Of a DNA stretch of 64,000 nucleotides, positions 1 through 13,200 are shown in pieces. The notes under the pieces are model-generated. The model did not search any database and was not told the origin of the DNA. It saw only the letters and a list, made by a program, of their open reading frames with translations. Made by a program: the position numbers and the translations under genes. The stretch comes from Piscicola geometra (Eukaryota > Annelida > Clitellata > Hirudinida > Piscicolidae): positions 5,132,093 to 5,196,092 of the forward strand of contig OX030955.1 in assembly GCA_943735955.1 (NCBI GenBank), given 5' to 3'. The number at the start of each line of letters is the position of its first letter. Position 1 is the stretch's first letter.

Positions 1-224
1 TGTAATGTAAAATCAGCATAAATGTGATTGATAAGCGAATAAGATGTGCATTTCAAAACAGACACCTTTGAGAGGCGTAAATCATGATGTGGCTGATTAC
101 ATGCATAAACATCGTTCTTCCTACTTTCATGACGATCAAATAAAATAATAATTATTATTATTTATTATCAATAAATTAGAAAAAAATATCTTATATAATA
201 AATAAACAGCTTCGTAACTATTGA

Positions 225-327
<103 letters not shown>

Positions 328-3300
328 TTTGTATGTATGTATGTGTGCTTGAAATGATGTGCGTTTGTATGCCAAGACAACCATCGCAACCGAGACAACG
401 TGAAGGAAAAAGAACTGGATATAACAGAGAAATATTAGGTCTTACGTGTTTGCACAGTGGTAACTCGAAGACTATTTGCTCAGCGTTTGACTGCTAGTAG
501 GAAGATTTATGCGCTAACCTGTGTGGCTAGAAACAAATGCATATTGTTGCTTTGAGAGTAATTTATGGCTTTTTTATATTGTTCTTTGCGGTGGTATTTT
601 GAATAAATAGTAATATTACACAATATATATAGTTGATAAAAATTTACATTTCGATTTAACCGAGATAAAGAATGGCATAATTAAATATTCAGAACCCGCA
701 TTCGCCAATTACCGGAATGCATAAATCAGTAGTAGCCTTTTAAAAATCTTGCCAAATTATTAGATTAAGATTATAGAGAGATTATATTCATTAAAAAGTC
801 GATCCACATAAAAAACTTAATTTAAAAAAGTTAATAAATATTAATTCTTTTTGCGAGTTTTTTCCTATGAAAATATAATACTCTTGCACAAGAGTTTAGT
901 CTAAATGATTATGGAAAGATGTAAGCAAGTGATAAAATAACAAAAAAACTAAATCATGTTAAAGGGGTCAATTAATAGTATATGAAAGAATGTGATTAAA
1001 AAAAATTAAGGTATATTCTCATTAGTAACTATTATAACTGTTATTGAGCCCAAGTTGTTATACTCCTTGAAAAAACATTTAAAGAAAGACCATATACAAT
1101 AGTCTATATTTTAGCAACTCATGACTTGCAAGTTAAATCAATTAAGAACGCATAAATAACACAATGCTCAGTGTGAGGGTCGTGAAGATAAGGCCACATG
1201 TGGCGTCGCCAAGTAACGAGAATACTGCATTAGGTTGGTACAGGCGCTGCCTAGACCTTAAACTGCCCTCAAGTCGAATCCTTATCAACTTGCTTGAAAA
1301 CGTGAATTAAAACACATGAAGTAGAAAAAAAACACTCATAAATAAAAAATACACAGAAAAACAGATACACAGACAAACACAGACACACACACAAACACAT
1401 GTGTATCAGAGAAGCAAGGAAGATTATAAGTTGATTTGCCGTAAATGGAGTTTTAAATGTTTTCACGTTAGAAGAACATAAACAACTGGCTAACATATCG
1501 TACCTTCTGATGCAAATAACGAAAAGAATGTCTTAGGAGGGCGCTCTTGAAGTTATGAAAAAGCGCTTTATAAATATATTTGATTGACTGATAATAGTTT
1601 TTAATTTTAGTTCAATTTCGCAACACTGAATTGCATCTAGGTATATAATTAGGAAATTATACAAGAAAACTCTTTTAAATTACGGAATATTATGCTATAT
1701 AGCACAAAAAAGGACGTAGAAGAAAAATCGGAAAAAATAAACATTTGAAACATTACCTACTGAATGCTTAACACGCCATAAAACAACTCCATCTTCTTCA
1801 AACCTGCTGGCTTGCACCCTGCATGTGTGCCTGCCTACCATCCTGTGTTCTAGTAAATAGAGCAGTTAAGGCCTCAAAACACGCAATCAAAAAGCTTTAA
1901 GCTGTCAAGCGTTAACCCACTTTAGACAGATTTCGTTTATCTGCCTCACCACTCCCATTTTAAAAGTTTCAGCTTTAGAAACGAATTTAGTTTTTCATTA
2001 CAAAATTTCATAACTAAATAAAAGCCAATGACTTTAAAAATAGTATAATACAATAAAGATATTTTTATTTAATTTTTTTTTGAGAACGCGAATTTTTTTT
2101 TCTATTTTTAGAGTCAATTTTGTTTTCAAACCAGTATTTCGGTTTCTGTGCCTCAAAAGTTTTAATTTTAGATGCACGTGAATTCGATTAAAATGGACAA
2201 AACGGTGATACATGCATGCATTCCCTTCTAGCCTTGGTGTTTGCAGTTTTGAAATAAAGAAAAAATAATATTAAGGATAAAGACTGTGTTATGATGATTT
2301 ATTAGTAAAAATGTAAAATATTTGAATGAAGCAGTGAAAAATAGATTTAATCAATAAATTTATAGAAACTGCCAAAAGAAGAGACAAAATAATTGTTTTT
2401 TCAAGAATAGATAAAAAACGGTTCTTAACTACAAAGCTCCAAAAACTTTGTATAGGCTGTTTCCTTCGAAAATTTATAAAACAAAGGATATACCATTTTG
2501 ATTAAATGTTATAAATTTATTTGTTATTCAAGAATGTAAAATTAGGAAATTCCATTATGCAATTGTCATGAAAAGGTCAGTAATTCGGTGGCTGTGCGTC
2601 TAAATTTTTATTCTTTTATTGCCGTCTCTTGTCATGAACGAGTCGAAAGCGTCAGAATGTTCGTTTTAAACTTTTAATTTAATTTTAAATTTAAATGTTT
2701 ATTTTTAACTAACGGGCTCTTAAAGAGTTGAAAATTTATAACAATTCATTTAAAAATTAATTTTTAAAGTTTATTTAAAATTCAATTTATTTAATGTGCC
2801 TAAATTGCATGTGAAAATGAAATGCATACAGACAAAAATTTGGTTCGATGATACTCACAAGAATTAACTTTCACTATTTTTTCTTTATTTTTCAAATAAA
2901 TAAATAACAAACTAGATATTATTTTCTTTGTTGGATACCAATTACATTTATACTGTTATACACATTACAGACATTTTACAAGTAGTTACAAAAAATATCA
3001 AATCGCTTCAGGAATGATGTATGAATAAGTAAAATATTTGGCTTATATTAGTATTTAGAGAAAATATGCAATAATTATACCCTAAATGGACAAGAATGGA
3101 AATTAGAAACAATAAAAAGTTATTAATTTAGCTATTGGATAAACAATAATAATAATAAATATAATAGAATAAAAGGCTTAATCCTTTTATTATTAGTATG
3201 TTTAGTCATTGCCTATAATTAGTTATTATTATAAACAGCATGAACAATGAGCCTTCCAACGAAATGGGTGCATTCAGTGTGATACCAAGTGGCACTTCTC

Positions 3301-3617
3301 CTATGGCAATTAGAGGCAATAATTTCTTAGTATCAACGATTAATATTGCGAAATAATTTCGATTTTTAAAATCTTATTATTAATTAATTATTTTTTAATA
3401 AAGATATTTAGAAAACTAGTCTCTTTTAGTTCATGAAGCAGTACTTCATTCAAGTACTTAACATGCATTTATAAAAATGGTAAAAATATTTAAAAACGGT
3501 ATACACGGGAAATGACTTAAGTCATGCGATTAATATATGCGATATTAACGCTTTTGAATATAGTCGAAAATATGGGCTTATAGCCTATAAGTTATAGGGT
3601 AAGGGTTACTTAATATA
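328..3617. other. AT-rich intergenic DNA, no gene seen
   Basis: No reading frame with recognisable protein content on either strand. A short GC-richer patch near 1180-1270 is not accompanied by a convincing exon. Phrases of the type 'aagcgctttataaatat' (about 1562-1580) recur in this window (near 20870, 22815, 39950, 56740) and look like scraps of a dispersed repeat. Confidence 0.6.
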
Positions 3618-3884
3618 CTGTAAAACACCAAATTTTTCTGGAAAAAAAAAAGTTTTTTGGGTCCTTAGTTCGGACATAAATTTTGAGAACTAGAATTATT
3701 TGGTGGTAATTATGGCGAACAATAATACTCGTAACTGAATTTCAATAATATTATGACTAATTTGAATAAGAATAGAAAGGCTAATGAGCTAAGAAATCTT
3801 TGATTTTTTGACAAAATACCACTATTTTCGAACATTTAACAAAAGAATCATTAAAAAGTGTGAGATTATATAGATATTTTGCAG
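3618..3884. mobile_element. mariner/pogo-like MITE, copy 1
   Basis: A 267-bp element flanked by TA on both sides (3616-3617 and 3885-3886). The termini are inverted: CTGTAAAACACC at the left, GATATTTTGCAG at the right. Its interior shares a clear stretch (about 3705-3755, containing GGTAATTATGGCGAACAATA) with the copy at 51611-51999. There is no coding capacity, so it would be non-autonomous. The TA duplication suggests the Tc1/mariner/pogo group; the exact family is not identified. Confidence 0.65.
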
Positions 3885-4121
3885 TAACTGAATTAATTTT
3901 TTTATTTGATTAATAAAAATGTATATATCATTAAAACATATGAGTTTTTAATGCATACAGGATGTCGTTTGTGTGTAAGCCTTTACAAACAATATATCGA
4001 AAAATATAACAAAGAAGGCAGCGTGAAATTCAAAACAGTAAAAATAGATTAACTGTAAAAAGTACCCAGAATAATTGATTACCATAATTATATCATGATT
4101 CAATTGTTTGCTTTTGCAATA

Positions 4122-5930
4122 CTAGATATTAGAAAAGATTGACGTTGATGAGATATTATTCTCAAACGAGGAAGTTGCCATGGGCAACTTGAGTGCCACT
4201 GTGCTCTCCTCTGACGAGGGGTACTGGAACCTTTCGACTTTGTTGACTACTTCACCAAGACAGGCCCGCGCCTTGCACCTCTTTCTCTCCTTTAGGATGG
4301 CTCTGTAGGGCGAGAACAACTCCTCAACGTCCCTCATCACCTTGCAAATCCGCTCTGCATTGGAGTCTTGCGCTTCGAAGATGGCGAGGCACTTGGAGAG
4401 ATGATGGAAACCCTTCTGCATCTCTTCCTCTGTGAACCTCCTCGCTTGAGGTTCTGGCAAATCTTGTTCCCGTCGATTCTGCTCCTCTAACGCCAGCAAG
4501 TCCTGCTCACTCAAGGGCTGTTTGTATGCCGTGATGACACTGTTGAAGTCTTCTTCCTTCAAATCCATCTTTAGATCAGAACTTAGTGAGACCAGGTCTC
4601 TGGAAAGTTTCTTGATTTGCTTGCTCACAATCATCGAATCATTTACATGTTGTGGACACAACCCCTTCCACACTCCATTCATGACGACCTGCTTGATTTC
4701 CGACCAGGCAGCACTGATGTTCAGAACCGCTTTGTATATGTTATAGTTTTCCCAAAACTTATGAATATTCATGCCGTCTGTTGCATCATAAGTTGCATCA
4801 AAAGCTTGGGAAAGAATGTGACGGAGGTAGTAGTGCTTGAAAAGTGCTATTGCTCCGCTTTCAACCGGTTGGAGAACTGCTGTGGTGTTGGGAGGCAGGT
4901 AAACGACCTTGATATTCGGATCAAAGTCACTGAGGTTAGTCAGGTGACCAGGCGCATAATCCAAAATTAGAAGCACTTTAAAGGCAATTTTTTTTTCTCT
5001 ATAGTAGTTTTTGACTGCAGGAATAAAATGATTAATGAACCACTCTTCAAAAATTTCGACTGTAACCCATGCATTGAGGTTATTCATCCAAATGACAGGT
5101 AGGGATGCCTTTGGGATGTTCTTGAGTGCTCTAGGATTAGCTGCATGATAGACCAGCAATGGCTTGAGTTTGAAATCTCCAAAGCAGTTTCCCCCAAGCA
5201 GTAGTGTCAGCCACTCCTTCGACACCCTGTAACCCGGCATAATTTTTTCTTCTTGTGAAATGAAAGATCTATCAGGGAGTCTTTTCCAGAATAGACCCGT
5301 TTCTTCCACTTTGAAAATCTGCCTTGGTGAATAACCACCAGCCTCAATAATTCTTTTCAGAACTACAGGAAACTGCTGAGCTGTGAAGTTGTCAGAACTT
5401 GCAGAGTTGGCAAGCACTGCATCAAGAGCCAGTGTATTGACAGTCTCAGTGTCGTTGCATAAGAACTCATCTTGAATGCTTACATTCTGAAGGCTGCAGC
5501 GACGTTTGAAGCGAGCAAACCAGCCATTGCTCGCAATGAATTTCTTTTCTTTTGCTTCAGGAAACTTTGTGAGCAACTCTTGGAATATAGCCTTGGCCTT
5601 CTGTTGTATCTGTGGTTGATTAGTCACAGTACCCTCCTGGTGTTGGCGGTCGATCCACTGCGAGAGGACTCTTTCCATCTCGTCGTAAATCTGCCCCCTT
5701 CTCAGAGATATGATGGACGCCTTCATCGAGGGACTCTTTTCAGAAATGTAAGTAAGAATGCGCTCCCTGTCATTCACTATGCTCGATACAGTTGACCTCG
5801 GAGACCCCATTGCACGGGCTATAGCAGCTATCTTTTCACCTTTTTCAAATCGCTTTATCATTGTTAACTTTTCTTCTAAAGTGAGCACACTGCGTTTGCC
5901 TTCAGTAGCATTTTCCTTTTTACGTCCCAT
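4122..5930 (-). CDS. Tigger/CENP-B-type transposase ORF (pogo group)
   Basis: A single uninterrupted 602-codon frame. The N-terminus (about residues 12-60) is a psq/CENP-B helix-turn-helix, followed by a CENP-B/Tc5-type DNA-binding half (about 75-145, with NGWFARFKRR) and a DDE_1 domain (about 185-400). Family landmarks are visible: ETGLFWKRLPDRSF, LILDYAPGHL and VVYLPPNTTAVLQP. In Tigger transposases these motifs carry three acidic catalytic residues, normally D-D-D. Here the first (position 209, VEETG for the usual ADETG) and third (position 357, QPVESG for QPMDQG) are Glu; Asp324 is kept. I found no terminal inverted repeats next to the ORF. It could be an ageing transposon or a domesticated gene like the TIGD, jerky and CENP-B families. 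The intact frame favours recent insertion or selection. Confidence 0.9.
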   Translation of the reverse strand: MGRKKENATEGKRSVLTLEEKLTMIKRFEKGEKIAAIARAMGSPRSTVSSIVNDRERILTYISEKSPSMKASIISLRRGQIYDEMERVLSQWIDRQHQEGTVTNQPQIQQKAKAIFQELLTKFPEAKEKKFIASNGWFARFKRRCSLQNVSIQDEFLCNDTETVNTLALDAVLANSASSDNFTAQQFPVVLKRIIEAGGYSPRQIFKVEETGLFWKRLPDRSFISQEEKIMPGYRVSKEWLTLLLGGNCFGDFKLKPLLVYHAANPRALKNIPKASLPVIWMNNLNAWVTVEIFEEWFINHFIPAVKNYYREKKIAFKVLLILDYAPGHLTNLSDFDPNIKVVYLPPNTTAVLQPVESGAIALFKHYYLRHILSQAFDATYDATDGMNIHKFWENYNIYKAVLNISAAWSEIKQVVMNGVWKGLCPQHVNDSMIVSKQIKKLSRDLVSLSSDLKMDLKEEDFNSVITAYKQPLSEQDLLALEEQNRREQDLPEPQARRFTEEEMQKGFHHLSKCLAIFEAQDSNAERICKVMRDVEELFSPYRAILKERKRCKARACLGEVVNKVERFQYPSSEESTVALKLPMATSSFENNISSTSIFSNI

Positions 5931-7233
5931 TGATGAGAAACGACGAAAAGCAAAACTCCACTAAAAACGACTTTAAGTGAAAAAAGATGGCGTCGATGTA
6001 AAACGAATCAACTTTAGAGTCATGCTATTTCTATATTTTTAATAAATCATTCATCTATTTTAAATTTTCTAATAATTTTAACAAATGATTTTACTCTTAT
6101 TCCTATCACTTTTATATGTAAAATGAATATAATTTTAGTCAAGAATCTTAGTAGGATACACTGCTCTTTAGCGTAAAGTGAATTTAAATGCGTCGTAAAC
6201 AGAGGTATAAATCAGAAGTTTAAAAAACTAATAAGAAAACAAGAAATGTATAATTTATTCAAGTTAGATAAGACATTATTTTAGAACATTTTAAATTTTG
6301 TATAATAAAACCAAGGTTACTTAAAGCTATGGAAGAAGTGAAAAAAATTAAACTATTCAACAGTTCATCAAAACAGTGCATTTATAAAAACTGAATGAAT
6401 TAAAAACTCCATTTTTATAATTTGAAGCATTCTACCTGTATAATATACAACTATTATTTTTCAACATAATTTTTTTTTTCTAATTTGTATGCCTTTTACA
6501 ATGTTTTCTATCTCTAAAATAGTATAAAAAATAATTGATTTTGTTATTTAATAAAATAAATATTTTTTGAATGTCAAATATTTTTACAAATAAGTAAAAC
6601 ATACATAACTTGAAGCTATTTGCATTTTATAATCATTTTATTTAAATATAAAGTAAAAAAATCCATTATTAAAAAAACAATATTTTTTTTTTCATGATAA
6701 TAAAATATATTTGCTAAATAGTTAAAAAAAACAAACCTTATGCTATAAGCCTTAAACTTTAAGGCTTAAAGGCATAAGCTCTTCTTGAGTTTACATAACA
6801 TATAGCAAAACAGATTATTTACACAAAAACTCAAATTATTCTTTATTTATAAATAAATGTATTTTTTTCGTAAAACAATTTTTAAAACACCATTTAAACA
6901 ACCCATATCTCAACCAAAACTCCACTCAGTAGATACTTTTCTAAAAATGAACTAGTGTTAAGTGAATCAACTATTATACTTTTTTATAAATTTGTTTATT
7001 TTATTATAATATAAAAAAAAGAAAAAATATTATGTTTCCAAAATAACAATTATGAATAAAAGAATATATTATAAACAAGCCCTTGCAAGAAAACGATAAG
7101 CTATGCGTAGTCTTTTGGTTTTATGATTTGTGAATTCTGCAAGGTTTGGAATTATTTTCATTCTGCTATCATTTATATAAAATTTAATTTTTTCATTACC
7201 CAATTAAATTATTTATATTTATTCATATAAAGA
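5931..7233. other. intergenic DNA before the LOTUS-Tudor gene
   Basis: Very AT-rich with no coding signal on either strand. It holds the imperfect hairpin listed separately and must contain the promoter and 5' UTR of the LOTUS-Tudor gene, but I see no defined promoter element. Confidence 0.6.
6737..6778. repeat. short imperfect palindrome
   Basis: Two arms of about 20 bases face each other almost without a spacer; the left arm begins CTTATGCTATAAGCC and the right arm ends GGCTTAAAGGCATAAG. No function is evident. Confidence 0.6.
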
Positions 7234-10200
7234 ATGGAAGAAGAGATAAAGTATTTTTGCAAGTTTCTCCACAGTGTGTTGACCACGGGTCGAAATATGA
7301 CCGCCGTCGAAATTGAGAGTAAGTCATTGTCGGAAAATAATTTATATATATATATATTCAACACATGATTAAATTTCAAAGAGATGAATTACATTTTTAA
7401 TGAAATACTGAAAATTGCATACAATATTTCAAGTAATTACTTGATGTAATTTTTGCAGAAGATTATGTAGAATTAGTGGACAAGAAGATTCCATATGGAA
7501 AATATAATTGCAAAGGAATGGACGACTTTTTAACCAAATATATGAAAGACCACCTAATGAGCTCAAGGTTTTTCAGTTACCACAATAAATATCCCTATTT
7601 TTAAATTTAATTTCAAATATGCTTACCAGAATTGGGATTTTTAACCATTTTCTAAGCATTAAATACCTTAAAGTATCTTTCAAATCTGAATAACAGGACA
7701 GCTCAAGGACAAGTGGTTTATTATCCAAAGGCGTCAGAAAGCACTTATCATTTGGCAAATCTCATCAATGCAACCAAGACCAAATCTTCAAAAAGCAAGA
7801 AGGCAACCAAGGGCTACTATAAAGGCCTCCATTCCTACAAGCCTCTTAGTCCCAATAGGCACAAGAAAAAGCACTTTTCCAAGTCCACTTTTGGCTACGA
7901 AACCTCAAAGGCTACTAAGCTATCGAGTCATTCCAAAAACCACCAACCATCTGCGAGTCAGAAGACCGATCCAAGCAAGTCTTCCAGGAGTGGTGGTGGT
8001 GATGCTAAGGGGCCACACCAATACGCATCAGCATCAAGTAGTAGATTCTGCAACAAGGTCTACACCTACTTGAATAATGACAACTTCAGGAATGGTGCTG
8101 GCTATGATGATGATGATGATGATGATGAGTATGAAGATTTCGAGATTGGTGTAGACTTGTCAAATTCAGAGTTGGAAAAGTTTTCCACTGGAGAGAACTG
8201 GGATGTGGACGCTCAAATTAATCAACAGGTTTCTACTTAAGTACTTATACATCATCATCATCCCTCCCATCTCTATCATATCATTATCATCACCCTTTCC
8301 TTTGAATTATTGAATATTTCTTTGCAAGGGTTCACTTTATCTCATTTATTTCTAATTTTTATTCTACTGCGAATCTTCTAGTAATTTAAAGAATTTCTTT
8401 TAGACTCATTAGTAGCATGGGAATCGAAATGTTTTGAGAATATATCTCACAACCTTCATTTCTCTTAATCTTGAGCACAAATTTTGCCTAAGATTTGAAA
8501 GTCTTTGGGGATTAGCAATCATTTTCGTTCCATATTAACTTTAAAATTAAATATTATTCACAGCCAAATAAAGAAGTTAAAAATCAAAATCTAACCAAGC
8601 CTCAAGAGCCCAACATATCAGAACCCTTAGAGCAACAAGCATCATCATCATCAACCAAAATGGTAGACGAAAACTTGAAAGTGACCATTTCTTGCTTCGG
8701 GTCTTCGCGCAAGATCGACCAGGGTAGCATGTCTCCCATCTTGATCAGTTTCAAAAACGACAGGGACGGCAACAGCACTTCGCGCGTCATCACTCACTGT
8801 TCCAAGCCCAAGGGTCTCATTGGGACAATCAATGCTGAAGCCGTTACAGACGTTATCAAGGGCCTTGCTAATAAGCCTGTCTATAATCCACTGCTCACCC
8901 AGCCGAAAAAACCTCTGCTGCCATTACCACCTGAGTATCAACTTCAGAATCAACAGGTTCTGAAGCCACAGCAATCACAGCTGCCAAAACAACCACAACT
9001 ATCAAAGCCATTACAGCAACAACCATTACTATCACAACCACCACCCCCACAACAATCCCAAATACAACTACTGGAACAACAGGTTCAGAAGCTGCAACTA
9101 TCACATCAACAACTACAACAGCTTCAGAAAGTAAAAACATCACAGCAACTGTTACAACAGCCACTCCTACAACAACAACTACTACTCCGACAACAACCAC
9201 CCCTACAACCACAACAACAACAAAGTATTTCCACAAATTTGAAAACTTTTAGTCAACAACAACAACAACAAGATGCTAAACGACAACATCTGCCAGAGGA
9301 CTTTCAACAAAAACAACAACAGCAACAACAGATGTTAAAGCTGTCCCAAGATCATTCCATCAAAAGTACATCTATCCAAGAAACCCCTTTGGAACAGCTA
9401 ACTGCCTATTTAGCCAGCCAATCCACTAAGTCACAGCAGCAGCAACAGCAACAACTGAACACCCTACAACAACAATACTTGGACAATCTCCTGAAGCAAT
9501 ACCAGCAGTATCAAACACAAAAACAGGCTGGAAATGCTAATGATTATCAACAAATACTCAACCAGTACATTCAGTACCAACAACAACTTCAACAACAACA
9601 ACAACAACAACCACTTCAACAAATTCAACAACAACCACCACTTCAACAACAACAAGGTTTTGTTCAGAAGCATCCGAGTGATCAAAGTCAACTGCTGAAT
9701 GAGATGTGTCAGCAATCCATGCAGACCTTCCAGACCTTCTTCAACCAACAACAACAACAATTGGTGAAGCAACAACAACAGCATCTGCCACAACAACAAC
9801 AACAGCATCTGTCACATCAGCTGCAGCAGCAGCAACAGCAGCAGCATCAACAAATTCAACAGCAACAATACAACCAAAACATGCTGGAAAACTACCAAAA
9901 CAGGTCTCCCAACCAATTGAATCTCATCTCATCCTCCAAAACTCCTCCGTCCATTATTCCGCCTACAACATCTATGCACAACATCTCGTCCTACAAGCAC
10001 CTTTCTAGTCAACTGAACAACAACAACAATACTCTAGTCTCGCCGCAGTCGTACAGCAACTACTTCACCCCCTCCAAAGTCAGTCAAATCCCACTACCTC
10101 AGGGCACACCGCCCACCTATAAAGAGCAACCCTTCTACACCAGCCCACCACCACAACTCTCCAACCACAAGGCATCGCTTTGTGAGCCCCTCGTCACCAT

Positions 10201-13200
10201 CGACCACTTCCAAAACCCGTATGAAAGAACAACCAAAACCTCCACCCCGCAGAAAGAATCCAAGCTATTCACCAACAATGACCATGATGGTGGTGGCGAC
10301 TTTAGTGGTGGCAGTAATCACACGACGCAGTTCGCTAATCAATTCAGCAATGTAGCCGCCTCCGACGACGACGCGACTAATTATGCAGATACATACAGCA
10401 GCGCCAGTAATGCCATGATCGCTAGTCATTTCGAGAGCTATAAAAGCAACACCTACCACGCCACCAACACCACTTCTACCTTCAGCAATAAAGCGAACAG
10501 CATTCTGACGCATAGGGCTCTCCTAGATAATCTAGAGAGTGCACAACAACAACAACAACAGCAGCAGCAGCAAGGATACAGCAATAAACCAGGCTCGTTC
10601 ACCACTGCTTACCAAGGTGTGGAGAAGGCTCTTGGTGGTGGAGGGATGTTTAATGAGGATCAAGGTGTGGGGCTTGGAGCTTCGATTGGTAGGAAGGGTG
10701 TGCATGCATATGAAAAGAATGAAGATGCATCCAGAAAGACTGTGGACAAGGGGCTTAGCGTTAAGACTGCCACATTCCAGCTGAACACAAAGAACAAAGC
10801 ATTCGTCAGCAACTACAACGTTTTCGAGAGCTCATCTGGCCACTCCAGCGCCACAAACAGCGACAAGAACAACACTATCCTTGTTCCTACAACTAGCTAC
10901 AACAACAAAAGCAACATTCTATCACTCGGGAACAACAACGACATTTCTATTTCTGCAACAACCAACACCAACAGCAACAAAACCACGCCTACCCAGAGTC
11001 CCATTGACACTCAGAACAGGACGCTCAGATCCTTCCACTCCTCCAGCGTGTCTTCCACCCTTCCTCCCATCACTCAGGCCAATCCACCCATCAACCGCTC
11101 CATCAGCCTCCCAGCTGACAGGGAACTGGATGCCAAATTGAAAGGTGCTGCATTGATTGATGACCTTGGACTATGAACTATATATTTATTTGGCGTGGAA
11201 CTTGAAATATAGAAGAATACAGGCTAAACTATAGTCTCTAGCCTACTCCAATATCGCTTGCAATCTTAGTTTTTTATAAACCTCTTTCTTGATTAAACTT
11301 GATGTTCCATCCAACACAGCATGCATCCCACCCCACAAAGGTGCAGACGCTGCTCCACCATCATCATCATCATCATCGCCCAAGAAGGAGGGTCTAGAAG
11401 AAATGCAGCAGGTGCTGATCACTGCCCAATAGACCAATTTATTAATTATTTTTTAATGATGATAATGATGTTTATTTAATATATTTAATATTTAATGAAT
11501 ATTAATATTAAATATCTACAAAAAATTTCTGGTTCTCATCAGTGCCATAAATTTATTTACATAATCCCAAATGTTCTCATTAGTGTCAATATACAAGCTC
11601 AAATAGTTGAAATGTCAAACGCCGTATTTACCAATCGCCGTGGTGTGGAATGATGCATGTTCTCTCGTGTTATTTATATTATATAATATTCTACACATGA
11701 TATATCTTGACCACACTACGACGATGCAGGTGTTGATTGAGTCGGTTTCTTCAGTGGAGCATGTGTCTGGACTCTTGCTGAAGACTCATCAACCAGTCAG
11801 TCCACCCACCACTGCTGCTACTACCTCTCTTCTCTTTTGCTAATTATCTTGATTTCTTCATTTTGTCTTCATGTATATAACCTATAGATCTTTGAAAACC
11901 ATCTTACATTGTATTTTTCTTCGTCTTTACAGTTTTTTTCCCATATAACAACCACCACTCACACTGCACTAAATACGCATAGTATAATGCAGGATAAACA
12001 CTACAATGACATAATCACCTCTCAACCACCACCACTGCGACCACCCTCACCACTTCTTCTGTAAAGCACTGTACAAAGCCCATAGCAACCACCACCATAG
12101 CAACAACTCAACCATGCCATGCCAACCAAGGTGGAGTTCGTGCTGGCTGGCTTGGTGGGCTTGCACATCGACGTGCAATTCGTCGGCGTCACCCTCACCT
12201 CCCGAGTCTTCCAGGCCGTCTTCAACCAGAGGTGCCTTTGCTTGTTCTTGTGATTATTATAACAATTGTTATAGTATCATTCTTATTGTTTTTGTTATTC
12301 CTATTATTGTTTTTGTTATTCCTATTATTGTTGTTGTTATTTCTATTGTTTTTGTTATTCCTATTATTGTTTTTGTTATTCCTATTATTGTTGTTGTTAT
12401 TTCTATTGTTTTTGTTATTCCTATTATTGTTTTTGTTATTCCTATTATTGTTGTTGTTATTTCTATTGTTTTGGTTGTTATTATTATTATTTCTATTAGT
12501 AGTAGTATTAATTATTTTTTTTTTTTTTTATTTGCTTTGGCTTATCGCTACATACCGACCTTGCTTGACATTGAAATTGAGCTTAACAACATAGAAATTA
12601 TATAAATAATAGTTGTGGCGCTGCTTTCTTATATAGAAATTAATTAATACTAATAAGATAATCACTAGAACCTTTAATTAATTAGAATTAACGAGATAAT
12701 TGATTAATCACTTAACTCCCTTAATCACTGCAGTTACAAGGGCAAGATGGGCGCAGTGCTGTACAGGCAGCACGGCGAGAAGGTGCAGAACATGAACAAG
12801 CTCATCATCGAGGAAGCGCTGTCTGTCTCGCCTGTGAGTGTTGGTGCTGATGATGTTGATGGTGCTGGTGGTGGTGATGATGATGGTGCTGGTGGTGGTG
12901 ATGATGATGATCAACTCATTAAATACCTGAAATTCTTTCGTACAATGTTTCAAATTGCTCACGCTTCCGCCGTGGTTTTCTTACATCAGCTCATACATCC
13001 ACCGGCTCACAGCACACACGCCACCCTCACCACAACCGAACTGCAAACCCACCAGATCCGCATCACCGCCGGCGACAACAAGCGCATCAAGTACACTATT
13101 TCGCAACTCTTTTCGATTCGTTGGCAGTCACCAGGCGGCGTCAAGGAGCGTGGCATTGTAAACGCCGATGTCGGCGATAAGAATTCTCAACGCTCGGCGG

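Noticed and set aside
8895..9236. Val-rich and Leu-rich minus frames across 8.9-9.8 kb
   Set aside because: They are antisense shadows of CAA/CAG-type repeats in the Gln-rich exon.
11174..11176. TGA in frame as the end of a LOTUS/Gln-rich protein
   Set aside because: A donor at 11145 (AAAG|GTGCTG) joins in phase to an acceptor at 11319 and then to the Tudor-type exons, giving one continuous frame. cDNA could still overturn this.
12114..12605. Ile/Val- and Leu/Phe-rich plus frames
   Set aside because: Beyond the donor at 12232 they translate a 60-bp T-rich tandem repeat in an intron.
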